From Actinomycetota bacterium (lineage in GTDB: Bacteria > Actinomycetota > Actinomycetes > Streptosporangiales > Streptosporangiaceae), in NCBI GenBank assembly GCA_003168255.1, contig PMSU01000170.1:30097-94096 (forward strand): DNA of 64,000 nt. The letters run 5' to 3'. The notes beneath the pieces are model-generated. The model made no database searches. It had not been told where the DNA came from and worked only from the letters and a program-made list of their open reading frames with translations. Below are positions 33,892 to 42,256 of the stretch, piece after piece (position 1 is the first letter of the stretch; every line of letters begins with the position of its first letter). The position numbers were made by a program, and so were the translations under genes.

Positions 33892-36597
33892 CTACTCCTC
33901 GGTGCTGCCCTCGGCGGCGAGGACCGCGTCGAGATTGGCCTGCATCTGGGCCTTGATAGCGGGGTGGACGGGTATTCCCGCGCACTGTTTCAGGGCGCTG
34001 ACGACGCGGCGCAGCAGCTCAGGATCGTGGTCCTGGGTGCCAGGAACCAGTCCAGGCCTGCGGGCCGTCTCCAGCGCCGCAAACAGGCTGTTGACGATGG
34101 TGACGTAGTCCTGGGACCCCGGGGCCACCTCGGCGAGGGCTTGCTGGAGCAGGTCGATGGCCCGGGAAAGATCCCCGGCCCGGTCGGCGTGGGGCCGGAC
34201 GCGGACGCTGACGGCGTAGGCAACCAGCAGGTTGGCAAGGTTGCGTTTCAGCGCGGGCACGATCTGCGGCGGCGGCGGTGGCGGCCGGCTGTCGTCGGGC
34301 ACCAGCAGACTGTCCAGCAGTTGGATCGGCACTACCAGGTCGCCGGGGCCACGCCAGCGCTCGACGCCGTCGACCGAGATCACCCGGTAGGTTTCGCCGA
34401 GGCCGCCGGTCCGGTCAAAGCGCTCGCCCGACGCCCAGGCCGCATTGAGCGCACGGTTGTAGATTTCGACGTCGCCGGGCGGCGTGTTCGCCACCGCGTC
34501 CAGGAAATCCTGCACCGCCGTGGTCAGGTCCGTGAGCCCGCCCTTGCGCAGGTAGCGGAGCATGAGCTGGTAGCCGCGGGTATGTCGCAGCACCGGCAGG
34601 TCAATCATCGTCAGCGCCCGGCCAAGCAATGCGATGACCTCGTCGGTATCGCTATCGCCTGCGTGTGCTTCCACCCGGGCCGACAGCGCCCGGGCCAGGT
34701 CGATGACGCACTTGAGGTAGTCCCTTTGCCCCTCGCCGGTAAGGGCGAGCGCCCGGCGCAGGGCATCGATGGCAGCGTCGAGATGCTCCCACTGCTTCAG
34801 CCGGTATGCGGCTTCCGCCATGGCCAACCGCACCGTCCCAGGGTCGGGCAGCTCGTCGAGGGTAGACAGCGCGGCCGCCCAGATGCCGTCAGGGACCGGG
34901 CGAAACGGCTCGGCGCGCGCCACCTCACCTAGTACGTAGTCGTGCGCCGCCAGCCCGCCAGCTCGCTCCGAGACGAGAGCTTGGCGTAGCACTCGCCGCT
35001 GGCACCACTGGAGTAGCTGATCGAAGGTCTCCTCCGGGTGGCCGCGCTCCGCGCTCAGCGCGTCGGTCCAGAGCGAACGAGCGACATCGACCCGGAGGCC
35101 GTCGGGCCGGCCGGTCCGGTGCCAGTTGATCACCAGCCAGGCGAGCGTGCGCCGTTCGTAGCTGGCGTCGCGCAGCCGGAGCACAAGCTCAGGGCCTGCG
35201 ATCAGCCATTCAGGAAGTCCGATTCCTTGATCGAGGGCGGTGCGCAGACCAGGGTCGGTGACGTGCTCAAGGGCGTCAGCGCGCTCGGCCGGTGACCACT
35301 GCCGATCGACCGGTACCCGCGCGATGAGCCAGGTATCGCCGATCAGATCCCAGCCCGCCGGGCGACGGTCGCCGGCCGGCTCAAGGGCGTCGAGCTCACC
35401 GCGGTTGATCGTGGCGATGACGACGAGGCCCTCGTAATCGGTGATGAGCCGGTCGGCAAGCGCCTTGCTGAACCCGGCGCCGGTCAAGTAGCGCTGCACG
35501 TCGTCCAGCCACAGGACGCTGTCACGCAGCTCGAGCTCGCCCCTGTCCGCCGCATCGGCCAGCTCGGCGAGCCGATGATCGGGCCGCGGCACGAGAACCG
35601 GGCTGTCCCGCAGCTCCGCGCAACCGCGAAGCGCCTCGGCCGCCGCCCGGGACTTGCCGGCGCCTGAGTCTCCCAGGACGAGCACCATGCGCCCCTCGGT
35701 GCGGCCCGCACGGCTCGCCCGCACGGCAGCCGACAGCACCACGTCGAGCCGGTCGTCGAGGTCGCGCCGCACATAGCGCACCACCGCAGCGCCGTCAGCT
35801 GACAGCAGGCGGGGCTCCTTCACGCCTAGCTTGCCGAGCTCGATGTCGGCGGCTCTCGGCGGCGCGCCGTCCGCGGCGAGCACCTCGAGGCAGTGCCGCC
35901 AGCTCGGTGCCGCCGCGACCTCGATCACCGCATTGCCAGCGAGCTCGCGCAGCGCGGCCCGGAACCCCGGCTGGGCCGCGAGAGCGGCAACCGGGGTCAC
36001 GAACAGCCGCCGCTGCTGGCGATCGGGCGCGGTGGCCTTGACCACGCCGACGATGCGGTGATTGCCATCGCGGACGGCGGCGCCTGACATTCCTGCCCAC
36101 AGCCGGGAATCGCTGGGCACGCTCGTCTGAACGTCGAAAGGAAGCTGGCCCCTGCGCGGCTGACCCCCGGGCAGCAGCACGCCGCTGGCCTGCTCCGGCA
36201 CACGCAGCCCGCCGGTACGCGTCTGCGATTCGGGGAAGCCGATCGCTTCGGCCCTGTCGGCGCCGGTGCCTACCTCGGCCAGCCGGGGCCGCGGGCTTCG
36301 TGGTGGCTGCCAGGCAGGGTCGGTGATCTCGAGCAGGGCCAGGTCCGGCGCAGCCTCACCGGTCCCGAGATCGGCATCGGAGCGGTACACGACGCGACAG
36401 GCGTACCAGGCCGGATCGGCGGCGAGCTCCGCCCGGCGGACCTCCAGCTTCCCGCCGTCAGCAGGCAGCCGGCGAAGGACATGCGATGCGGTCAGGACCG
36501 TCCGCCCGCCGAGCACCCAACCGCTGCCGCAGTAGCCGTCGCCGAGGTTGTCCGCAGCCCAGACCTCAACCAGGCGATCTAGTGCGCCGCCCGGCAT
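33892..36597 (-). CDS. Trypsin-like protease fused to a P-loop (STAND-like) NTPase and helical repeats
   Basis: 901 aa. The N-terminal trypsin-like domain has a complete triad: His39 (TASHVL), Asp85 (APDLALLEI) and Ser171 (GMSGAAV). Residues about 220-290 link to an ATPase domain with Walker A GDSGAGKS (309-316), Walker B VLWLDD (361-366) and a downstream ATINR sensor. The C-terminal 450 residues are helical repeats, TPR-like. The ATG start overlaps the stop of the small upstream gene (TGATG). Architectures of trypsin + STAND-type NTPase + repeats preceded by a trypco protein are known from computational studies as predicted NTP-dependent biological-conflict systems in filamentous bacteria. 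The protease activity and trigger here are inferred. Confidence 0.8.
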   Translation of the reverse strand: MPGGALDRLVEVWAADNLGDGYCGSGWVLGGRTVLTASHVLRRLPADGGKLEVRRAELAADPAWYACRVVYRSDADLGTGEAAPDLALLEITDPAWQPPRSPRPRLAEVGTGADRAEAIGFPESQTRTGGLRVPEQASGVLLPGGQPRRGQLPFDVQTSVPSDSRLWAGMSGAAVRDGNHRIVGVVKATAPDRQQRRLFVTPVAALAAQPGFRAALRELAGNAVIEVAAAPSWRHCLEVLAADGAPPRAADIELGKLGVKEPRLLSADGAAVVRYVRRDLDDRLDVVLSAAVRASRAGRTEGRMVLVLGDSGAGKSRAAAEALRGCAELRDSPVLVPRPDHRLAELADAADRGELELRDSVLWLDDVQRYLTGAGFSKALADRLITDYEGLVVIATINRGELDALEPAGDRRPAGWDLIGDTWLIARVPVDRQWSPAERADALEHVTDPGLRTALDQGIGLPEWLIAGPELVLRLRDASYERRTLAWLVINWHRTGRPDGLRVDVARSLWTDALSAERGHPEETFDQLLQWCQRRVLRQALVSERAGGLAAHDYVLGEVARAEPFRPVPDGIWAAALSTLDELPDPGTVRLAMAEAAYRLKQWEHLDAAIDALRRALALTGEGQRDYLKCVIDLARALSARVEAHAGDSDTDEVIALLGRALTMIDLPVLRHTRGYQLMLRYLRKGGLTDLTTAVQDFLDAVANTPPGDVEIYNRALNAAWASGERFDRTGGLGETYRVISVDGVERWRGPGDLVVPIQLLDSLLVPDDSRPPPPPPQIVPALKRNLANLLVAYAVSVRVRPHADRAGDLSRAIDLLQQALAEVAPGSQDYVTIVNSLFAALETARRPGLVPGTQDHDPELLRRVVSALKQCAGIPVHPAIKAQMQANLDAVLAAEGSTEE

Positions 36598-36923
36598 CAG
36601 GTCCCGTCTGGTCGGCCGTGTCGCAGCCTGGCGACGTCGATCGGGACATGGCTGCCGTCCGCGGCCACCTCGTACGGGCTGAGCGTGACGGTTACGGTCT
36701 GAGTGACGGTGTTGCTCGCGTCGTGCTTAGCTCCAGCCTGAAGCACCCAGATCCTCAGGCCGCCGCCCACCCCGTTCTTCTTCTCGACCGCCACGGTGAA
36801 GGTGAGCTCGACCGGACCGACGTCGAACCGCAGGGAGCTCTTCTCGCCCTCGGCCCTGGCCTGCTCGAGCTGGCGGCGAACCTCGCCGATCACGTCCGCG
36901 ATTGACGGGTCCTCATCGGCCAT
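36597..36923 (-). CDS. Trypco2-like (trypsin-co-occurring) protein
   Basis: 108 aa from ATG 36923 (GTGAGGGTC upstream). SIADVIGEVRRQLEQARAEG gives an N-terminal helix, then the strand-rich core FDVGPVELTFTVAVEKK, the GGGLRIWVLQAG segment and TQTVTVTLSPY. This order (short helix, VG.VEL.F.V.V, then an immunoglobulin/beta-sandwich-like core ending in a TLxP motif) fits the trypsin-co-occurring domain 2 family. Members almost always sit next to trypsin-fused NTPases, as here, and are thought to recruit or regulate the protease. Overlap of one base with the next gene indicates translational coupling. Confidence 0.75.
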   Translation of the reverse strand: MADEDPSIADVIGEVRRQLEQARAEGEKSSLRFDVGPVELTFTVAVEKKNGVGGGLRIWVLQAGAKHDASNTVTQTVTVTLSPYEVAADGSHVPIDVARLRHGRPDGT

Positions 36924-37891
36924 GACCCTCACCCACCCGAAGCTGGTTATCTCGCCTCGAATGTTAGTAGCGGCCCGTGGACCGAGTGTCAAGGCGCGGG
37001 TCCGACGGCGAAAAACCCAATCGACCGATGATCATGCTCTGCTGCGCGAGGCCGTCCGGGCGAGGCCGCGGTCGGTACCAGCGGTCCTGCGCGCGCGGCG
37101 AGCCAGGTCCTGGCCGGGCAGCCCGGCAGTCCGGCCGGAATGCCGGGCTCGCGGCGGTGACCTAAATGGTTTGCACCGTTGAATACCATGAAGACGCAAT
37201 TCACCATTGCAGGTGTGTAGCCATCCGGTAACTAATGCGTTACGGTGCTCACTCGATGACCGGCCTATCGTTCGCTTATCGACTGTTATCGCCATGCAGC
37301 GGGCGCGCCGTTGCCGCGGCCGCGGCAACGGCGACGACGACGCTCACCCGACCGGGTGAGATCACCTTCGGCATGACCGATGCCAGGCTAAGCCGTGCCC
37401 TGGCAAGCGCGAGCGTCTGCCCTGGCCAGACCCGCCTGCCCGTCCCTGCCCGCGTCCGCCTTGCGGACCTGGCCACCGCACCGGCGGCGATGCCCGCTAG
37501 CGATCAGGCCCGGCCCGACGCTTTCCCGCCGTCGCGAGGAAGGGCGGCAGCCCGGGCTCCGGCAGCTGCCGGGCCCGCGCCCGCCAGCAGTTCACCAGCG
37601 GGTATACCCGGCCTGACGCGCTGGCCGGAGGAACGTGCCGGCGATTCCTATCACGTTCCCTTGCGTGGTGCAAAGTAAATTTCCGGCGGGACAAGTTCCG
37701 TCAGACCAGGGCCAATAGAGCTGCCCGACTGACGAGAAACGACACGCGTGTCATGTGACGCCCATGTCATTATTTGCATTTCTTTGAGTGCTGTGAAGAA
37801 AATAGGCACCGTGACGCGCGGCGCGACATCAGCCAGTTATGGGCGCGGTCCCCTCAGCGTGCCCCTCGGGCGGCGGTGGCGGGGGACCGCG
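36924..37891. other. 968-bp divergent intergenic region with two large palindromes
   Basis: No gene is supported; the open frames present lack ribosome sites and domain motifs. Two palindromes stand out. At 37306-37333, CGCCGTTGCCGCGG is directly followed by its exact reverse complement (28 bp). At about 37120-37149, a 30-bp palindrome has one mismatched pair (centre TCCGG/CCGGA). Two AT-rich blocks lie at about 37160-37290 and 37730-37810; the latter is the likely promoter region of the hopanoid operon, though no clear -10/-35 pair could be chosen. Confidence 0.5.
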
Positions 37892-38794
37892 ATGAGCCAT
37901 GTCGGCACCCATGCCCAGATTCCGTCCGGAGATGCGGCGGTCGCCGTCATCACGGCCGGCGCCGCGGCGAAGGCGCCCGCGGAGAATTTCCCGGTCGCGC
38001 TGCGCCTGCTGCCTGCGCGGTACCGGCGGCACCTGATGGCCGTCTACAAGTTCGCCAGGACCGTGGATGACATCGGCGACGAGGCACTACCCGACGAGGC
38101 GCTTCCCGCCGCGGCCGAGCGGCTCCGGCTCCTCGACGAGCTCGAGGACGATCTCGGCCGGCTCTACAGCGGAGGGGTTCCGCAGCTCGAGGTCATCGGT
38201 CAGCTGGCGCCGACCGTGACCGAGTGCGCCGTCCCTGCTCAGCTGCTTCGTGATCTGATCCAGGCGAACCGGCAGGACCAGGCGGTCAGCCGCTATCAGA
38301 CCTTCGACGACCTGCTCGGCTACTGCAAGCTGTCCGCGAACCCGGTGGGCCGGATCGTGCTGCACATCTTCGACGCCTACTCGCCGCGGCGGGCCAAGCT
38401 CTCCGATCACGTCTGCACCGCGCTGCAACTCGCCGAGCACTGGCAGGACGTGGCGCAGGACGCGGCAGCCGGCCGGATCTACCTGCCGCTCGAGGATCTG
38501 GACAGGTTCGGTTGCACCGAATCCGAACTCGCCGAGCCGACCGCGGGATCCCAGCTGCGCGCCCTGATGTCATTCCAGGTGGTGCGGGCATCCGCACTGC
38601 TCAACGCGGGCTCGCCGCTGATCGCCACGCTGCACGGCGCGGCCAGGTTCGCGGTGGCAGGCTATGTCGCTGGCGGCCGGGCCGCGCTCACCGCGATCGA
38701 GGCCGCGGATCACGACGTGCTGTCGGCCACCCCCCGCCCCGACAAGCGGCGCCTGACTGCCGAGCTTGCCCGCGCCTACACGAGGGGGAGGTGA
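37892..38794 (+). CDS. hpnC: Squalene/presqualene synthase-like protein HpnC
   Basis: 300 aa from ATG 37892 (GGGGGA upstream); the frame is open further up without domain content. A trans-isoprenyl synthase of the squalene/phytoene type: FARTVDDIGDE holds the first Asp-rich motif and LAEHWQDVAQDAAAGRIYLP the second. HpnC converts presqualene diphosphate through hydroxysqualene in the HpnCDE route to squalene. First gene of the hopanoid operon; seven bases separate it from hpnD. The order hpnC-hpnD-hpnE-shc is the standard one in actinobacteria. Confidence 0.88.
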   Translation: MSHVGTHAQIPSGDAAVAVITAGAAAKAPAENFPVALRLLPARYRRHLMAVYKFARTVDDIGDEALPDEALPAAAERLRLLDELEDDLGRLYSGGVPQLEVIGQLAPTVTECAVPAQLLRDLIQANRQDQAVSRYQTFDDLLGYCKLSANPVGRIVLHIFDAYSPRRAKLSDHVCTALQLAEHWQDVAQDAAAGRIYLPLEDLDRFGCTESELAEPTAGSQLRALMSFQVVRASALLNAGSPLIATLHGAARFAVAGYVAGGRAALTAIEAADHDVLSATPRPDKRRLTAELARAYTRGR

Positions 38795-38801
38795 GCGTGC
38801 A

Positions 38802-39737
38802 GTGGACGTGACAACCGCGTACCAGCACTGCGAGCAGGTCACCTCGACCGAGGCGCGGAACTTCTCCTACGGCATCAAGCTGCTGCCGCCGGCCAAGCGG
38901 CGGGCGCTGTCCGCCGTCTATGCGTTCGCCCGCCGGATCGACGACATCGGCGACGGGACGCTGCCCGCCGCCGACAAGCTCACCGCCCTGGCCGAGGCCA
39001 GGGTCGCGGTGCAGGCGCTGGCCGGCGGCCAGCCGCCCGCCGGAGATCCCGTGCTCATCGCCCTGGGCGACGCGGCGCGCCGCTTCCCGATCCCGGTGGA
39101 GGCGTTCGCCGAGATAGTCGATGGCTGCGTCGCCGATGTCCGCGGTACCAGCTACGCCACCTTCGACGAACTGCTGCACTACTGCCGGTGCGTCGCGGGT
39201 TCGGTCGGCCGCCTCTCGCTCGGCGTCTTCGGTGCGCAGGACCAGGAAGCGGCGGCCCCGCTGGCCGACGCGCTCGGCGTCGCCCTCCAGCTCACCAACA
39301 TCCTGCGGGACATCCGCGAGGACTACCACAACGGCAGGGTCTACCTGCCGGCCGAGGATCTCAGCCGGTTCGGCTGCACGCTGGACGGCACCGGCGGCCC
39401 AGAGCGCGGCGATACCCAGCCGCCGATGGATTCCGGTCCGCTGGCGCGGGTGGTCGAGTTCGAGGCGGACCGCGCGCGCACCTGGTACGCGACCGGCACG
39501 CGGCTGCTGCCGATGCTGGACCGGCGCAGCGCCGCCTCGGCCGGCGCGATGGCCGGCATCTACCGGCGGCTGCTCGAACAGATCGCGGCGGCCCCGGCCG
39601 AGGTGCTGAAGGGCAGGCTCTCGTTGTCCCCAGGAGAGAAGGTGATGGTGGCCGTCCGGTCACTCGCCGGGATGGTGCTGCGACCCAGGCCGCGCACGAT
39701 CTCGCTGGCATCCGCCGCTCCCAGGGAAACATCATGA
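38802..39737 (+). CDS. hpnD: Presqualene diphosphate synthase HpnD
   Basis: 311 aa from GTG 38802, with GGGGGAGG at 38784-38791. Same family as the preceding gene, with ARRIDDIGDG and LTNILRDIREDYHNGRVYLP as the two Asp-rich motifs. The YHNGRVYLPAEDLSRFGC stretch is typical of HpnD. It joins two farnesyl diphosphates to presqualene diphosphate. Paralogy with hpnC is visible throughout. Its stop overlaps the hpnE start (ATGA). Confidence 0.88.
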   Translation: MDVTTAYQHCEQVTSTEARNFSYGIKLLPPAKRRALSAVYAFARRIDDIGDGTLPAADKLTALAEARVAVQALAGGQPPAGDPVLIALGDAARRFPIPVEAFAEIVDGCVADVRGTSYATFDELLHYCRCVAGSVGRLSLGVFGAQDQEAAAPLADALGVALQLTNILRDIREDYHNGRVYLPAEDLSRFGCTLDGTGGPERGDTQPPMDSGPLARVVEFEADRARTWYATGTRLLPMLDRRSAASAGAMAGIYRRLLEQIAAAPAEVLKGRLSLSPGEKVMVAVRSLAGMVLRPRPRTISLASAAPRETS

Positions 39738-41230
39738 CCGGGCGCCGGGTGGTGGTCATCGGCGGCGGCCTGGCCGGCATCACCGCCGCCATCGCGCTGC
39801 GCGAGTCGGGAATCGACGTGACCCTGCTCGAGGCCAGGCCGCGTCTTGGCGGTGCGACCTGCTCCTTCACCCGCGACGGCCTGGTGGTCGACAACGGCCA
39901 GCACGTCTTTCTCCGCTGCTGCGCCGCCTACCGCGGGCTGCTTACCAGGCTCGGCATGACCGACGCCGTCAAGCTTCAGGACCGGTTCGACGTGACCGTG
40001 CTCAGGCCGGGCCCGGCGATACGGCAGCGGCGCCACGCGCGACTGCGCCGGAACGCGCTGCCAGGCCCGCTGCACATGGCGCTCGCCCTGGCCAGCTATC
40101 CACTTCTTTCTTTTTCCGAACGGCTGCGGGTTGCCCGTGCCGCCCTAGCGATGAAACGCCTCGACCCGACGGACCCGGCGGTCGATGAGCTAGCGCTCGG
40201 CGACTGGCTGGCCGCCCGCGGCCAGAGCGAGCAGGCCCGCCGTGCGCTGTGGGACTTGTTCACCGTGTCCGCGCTCAACATCGCCGGCGATGACGCGAAC
40301 CTCGCGCTAGCCGCGACCGTGGTGAAGACCGCGCTGCTGGGCGCGCGGGACGCGGCGGACATCGGGGTGCCGGCGGTGCCGCTCGGCGACTTGCACGGCG
40401 GGGCGGCGATGGACGTGCTACAGCGTCTCGGCGCGGAGGTCCGGTTGGGCGCCAAGGTAACGGCCATCGATGTCGCGCAGGACAGCCTGCCCGGCATCGG
40501 CCGCATGTTCACGGTCCGCCTTGGCCGCCATGCCGACCGGGAAACGGCGTCGCCGCTGGACCGGAATGCCGCCACAGCCGCGAACGGCATGGCGATCGAG
40601 GCGGACGGCGTGATCATCGCGGTACCCCCTGATACGGCGGCGCGGCTGCTGCCGTCGGCCGCGGCCAGTGCTGCCTCCGCCGCGTGGCAGGGGCTCGGAT
40701 CATCGCCCATCGTCAACGTGCACGTTGTCTATGACCGGCGGGTGATGAAGCTGCCGTTCGTCGCGGCTGTGGACTCGCCGGTGCAGTGGGTATTCGACCG
40801 GACCGAGCCGTCCGGGCTCGCCCGGGATCAGGCACGGGCGGCTGGCCAGTATCTCGCGGTGTCGGTGTCCGCCGCCGATGAGATGGTGGACATCCCGGCC
40901 GCGCGGCTGCGCGAGATTTTCCTGCCGGCACTCGGCGAGCTATTTCCGGCGGCCCGCACCGCGCGGGTCACCGATTTTTTTGTCACCAGGGAACGACGTG
41001 CCACGTTCCGCCAGGTGCCTGGCTGCGAGCGGTTGCGGCCATCAGCCGCAACCGGCCTGCCTGGCCTGGCGCTTGCCGGAGCGTGGACCGATACAGGGTG
41101 GCCTGACACGATGGAGGGGGCCGTGCGGAGCGGACTGAATGCGGCACGAGAGCTACGCCTGGCGCTTGACGCGCCGACGCAGGCTATGGCCGTGCCACAC
41201 CCAGCCGGAGTTCTTGGAGCGGACGCATGA
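39734..41230 (+). CDS. hpnE: Hydroxysqualene dehydroxylase / squalene-associated FAD-dependent desaturase HpnE
   Basis: 498 aa from ATG 39734, overlapping the hpnD stop. The Rossmann dinucleotide site RVVVIGGGLAGITAA with the acidic LLEARPRLGG marks an FAD amine-oxidase/phytoene-desaturase-like enzyme. The C-terminal FAD motif (LAGAWTDTGWPDTMEGAVRSG) is intact. HpnE reduces hydroxysqualene to squalene in the three-enzyme route. A longer open frame upstream is only the hpnD sequence read in another phase. It overlaps the next gene by ATGA. Confidence 0.88.
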   Translation: MTGRRVVVIGGGLAGITAAIALRESGIDVTLLEARPRLGGATCSFTRDGLVVDNGQHVFLRCCAAYRGLLTRLGMTDAVKLQDRFDVTVLRPGPAIRQRRHARLRRNALPGPLHMALALASYPLLSFSERLRVARAALAMKRLDPTDPAVDELALGDWLAARGQSEQARRALWDLFTVSALNIAGDDANLALAATVVKTALLGARDAADIGVPAVPLGDLHGGAAMDVLQRLGAEVRLGAKVTAIDVAQDSLPGIGRMFTVRLGRHADRETASPLDRNAATAANGMAIEADGVIIAVPPDTAARLLPSAAASAASAAWQGLGSSPIVNVHVVYDRRVMKLPFVAAVDSPVQWVFDRTEPSGLARDQARAAGQYLAVSVSAADEMVDIPAARLREIFLPALGELFPAARTARVTDFFVTRERRATFRQVPGCERLRPSAATGLPGLALAGAWTDTGWPDTMEGAVRSGLNAARELRLALDAPTQAMAVPHPAGVLGADA

Positions 41231-42240
41231 CCGCCTTGATGCCGGAGGGGGTGGCTGTCGCCCGCGATCTCGTCGGGCCCGCCCTGGCCGCCTCCGTCGA
41301 CCGGCTGTCACCTGAAGTGCGGACTGTGGCCGCCTACCATCTCGGCCTGACCGACGCCCAAGGGCGCCCAACGGGATCCGGGGGGAAGGCACTGCGGCCC
41401 GCGCTCGCCCTGCTTTCCGCCAGGGCGGCAGGCGCCGCGCCGCAGCGAGGTGTTCCCGCCGGGGTCGCCGTCGAGCTCGTGCACAACTTCTCGTTGCTGC
41501 ACGACGACATCATGGACGGTGACATCGAGCGCAGGCACCGGCCGACGGCCTGGAAGATCTACGGCGTCGGCGCGGCGATCCTGGCCGGCGACGGCCTGCT
41601 CGCGCTGGCCCAGGACATCCTGCTCGAGGACGGCGGTCCGCAGGGCAGCTGGGCCGCCCGCTGCCTGTCCGCGGCGGTGCTGCGGCTGATCGCGGGCCAG
41701 GGCTCGGACCTGGCGTTCGAGCAGCGCGACGACGTCACGCTGGGCGAGTGCCTGACCATGGCGGGCGACAAGACCGCCGCGCTGATGGCCTGCGCGTGCA
41801 GCATCGGCGCCGTCTACATCGGGGCGCCGCCGGCGCTGGCCATGGGCCTGGCCGGATTCGGCGCGCACGCCGGCCTGGCCTTCCAGCTCACCGACGACCT
41901 GCTCGGCATCTGGGGAGCGCCGGAGATCACCGGCAAGCCGGTCCGTTCCGACCTGCGGAGCAGGAAGAAGTCGCTGCCGGTCGTGGCGGCGCTGACCAGC
42001 GGCACGGCTCAGGGCAGCCAGCTCGCGGAGTTGCTCGCCGGGAAGGAGCCGCTCACTGAGGACGACCTGGTTGTCGCGCAGCGGCTGGTCGAGGAGTCCG
42101 GTGGCAAGCGCTGGACCGAAGCCGAGGCCGACACCCAGCTAGCCGAGGCGGAGCGGTGCTTGGCAGAGACGGACATGCCGGACGACGTGCGGGCGGAGTT
42201 CTCCGCGATCGCCCAGTTCATCACCACTAGGCAGAGCTGA
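41227..42240 (+). CDS. Polyprenyl (farnesyl/geranylgeranyl) diphosphate synthase
   Basis: 337 aa from ATG 41227. Both Asp-rich motifs are clear: LLHDDIMDGD (first) and FQLTDDLLGIW (second), with GGKALRPAL and the DKTAALMACACSIGA region between. It condenses isopentenyl diphosphate with an allylic primer. The residues before the first motif (VELVHNFSLLH, bulky and aromatic) suggest a C15 or C20 product. In this operon farnesyl diphosphate for HpnD is the expected product. Overlaps hpnE by ATGA, and shc starts 16 bases after its stop. Confidence 0.85.
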   Translation: MTALMPEGVAVARDLVGPALAASVDRLSPEVRTVAAYHLGLTDAQGRPTGSGGKALRPALALLSARAAGAAPQRGVPAGVAVELVHNFSLLHDDIMDGDIERRHRPTAWKIYGVGAAILAGDGLLALAQDILLEDGGPQGSWAARCLSAAVLRLIAGQGSDLAFEQRDDVTLGECLTMAGDKTAALMACACSIGAVYIGAPPALAMGLAGFGAHAGLAFQLTDDLLGIWGAPEITGKPVRSDLRSRKKSLPVVAALTSGTAQGSQLAELLAGKEPLTEDDLVVAQRLVEESGGKRWTEAEADTQLAEAERCLAETDMPDDVRAEFSAIAQFITTRQS

Positions 42241-42256
42241 CCGGCTAGGACATCGG

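Noticed and set aside
39188..39733. N-terminal extension of hpnE
   Set aside because: That part is the hpnD coding region in another frame; the FAD motif starts right after ATG 39734.
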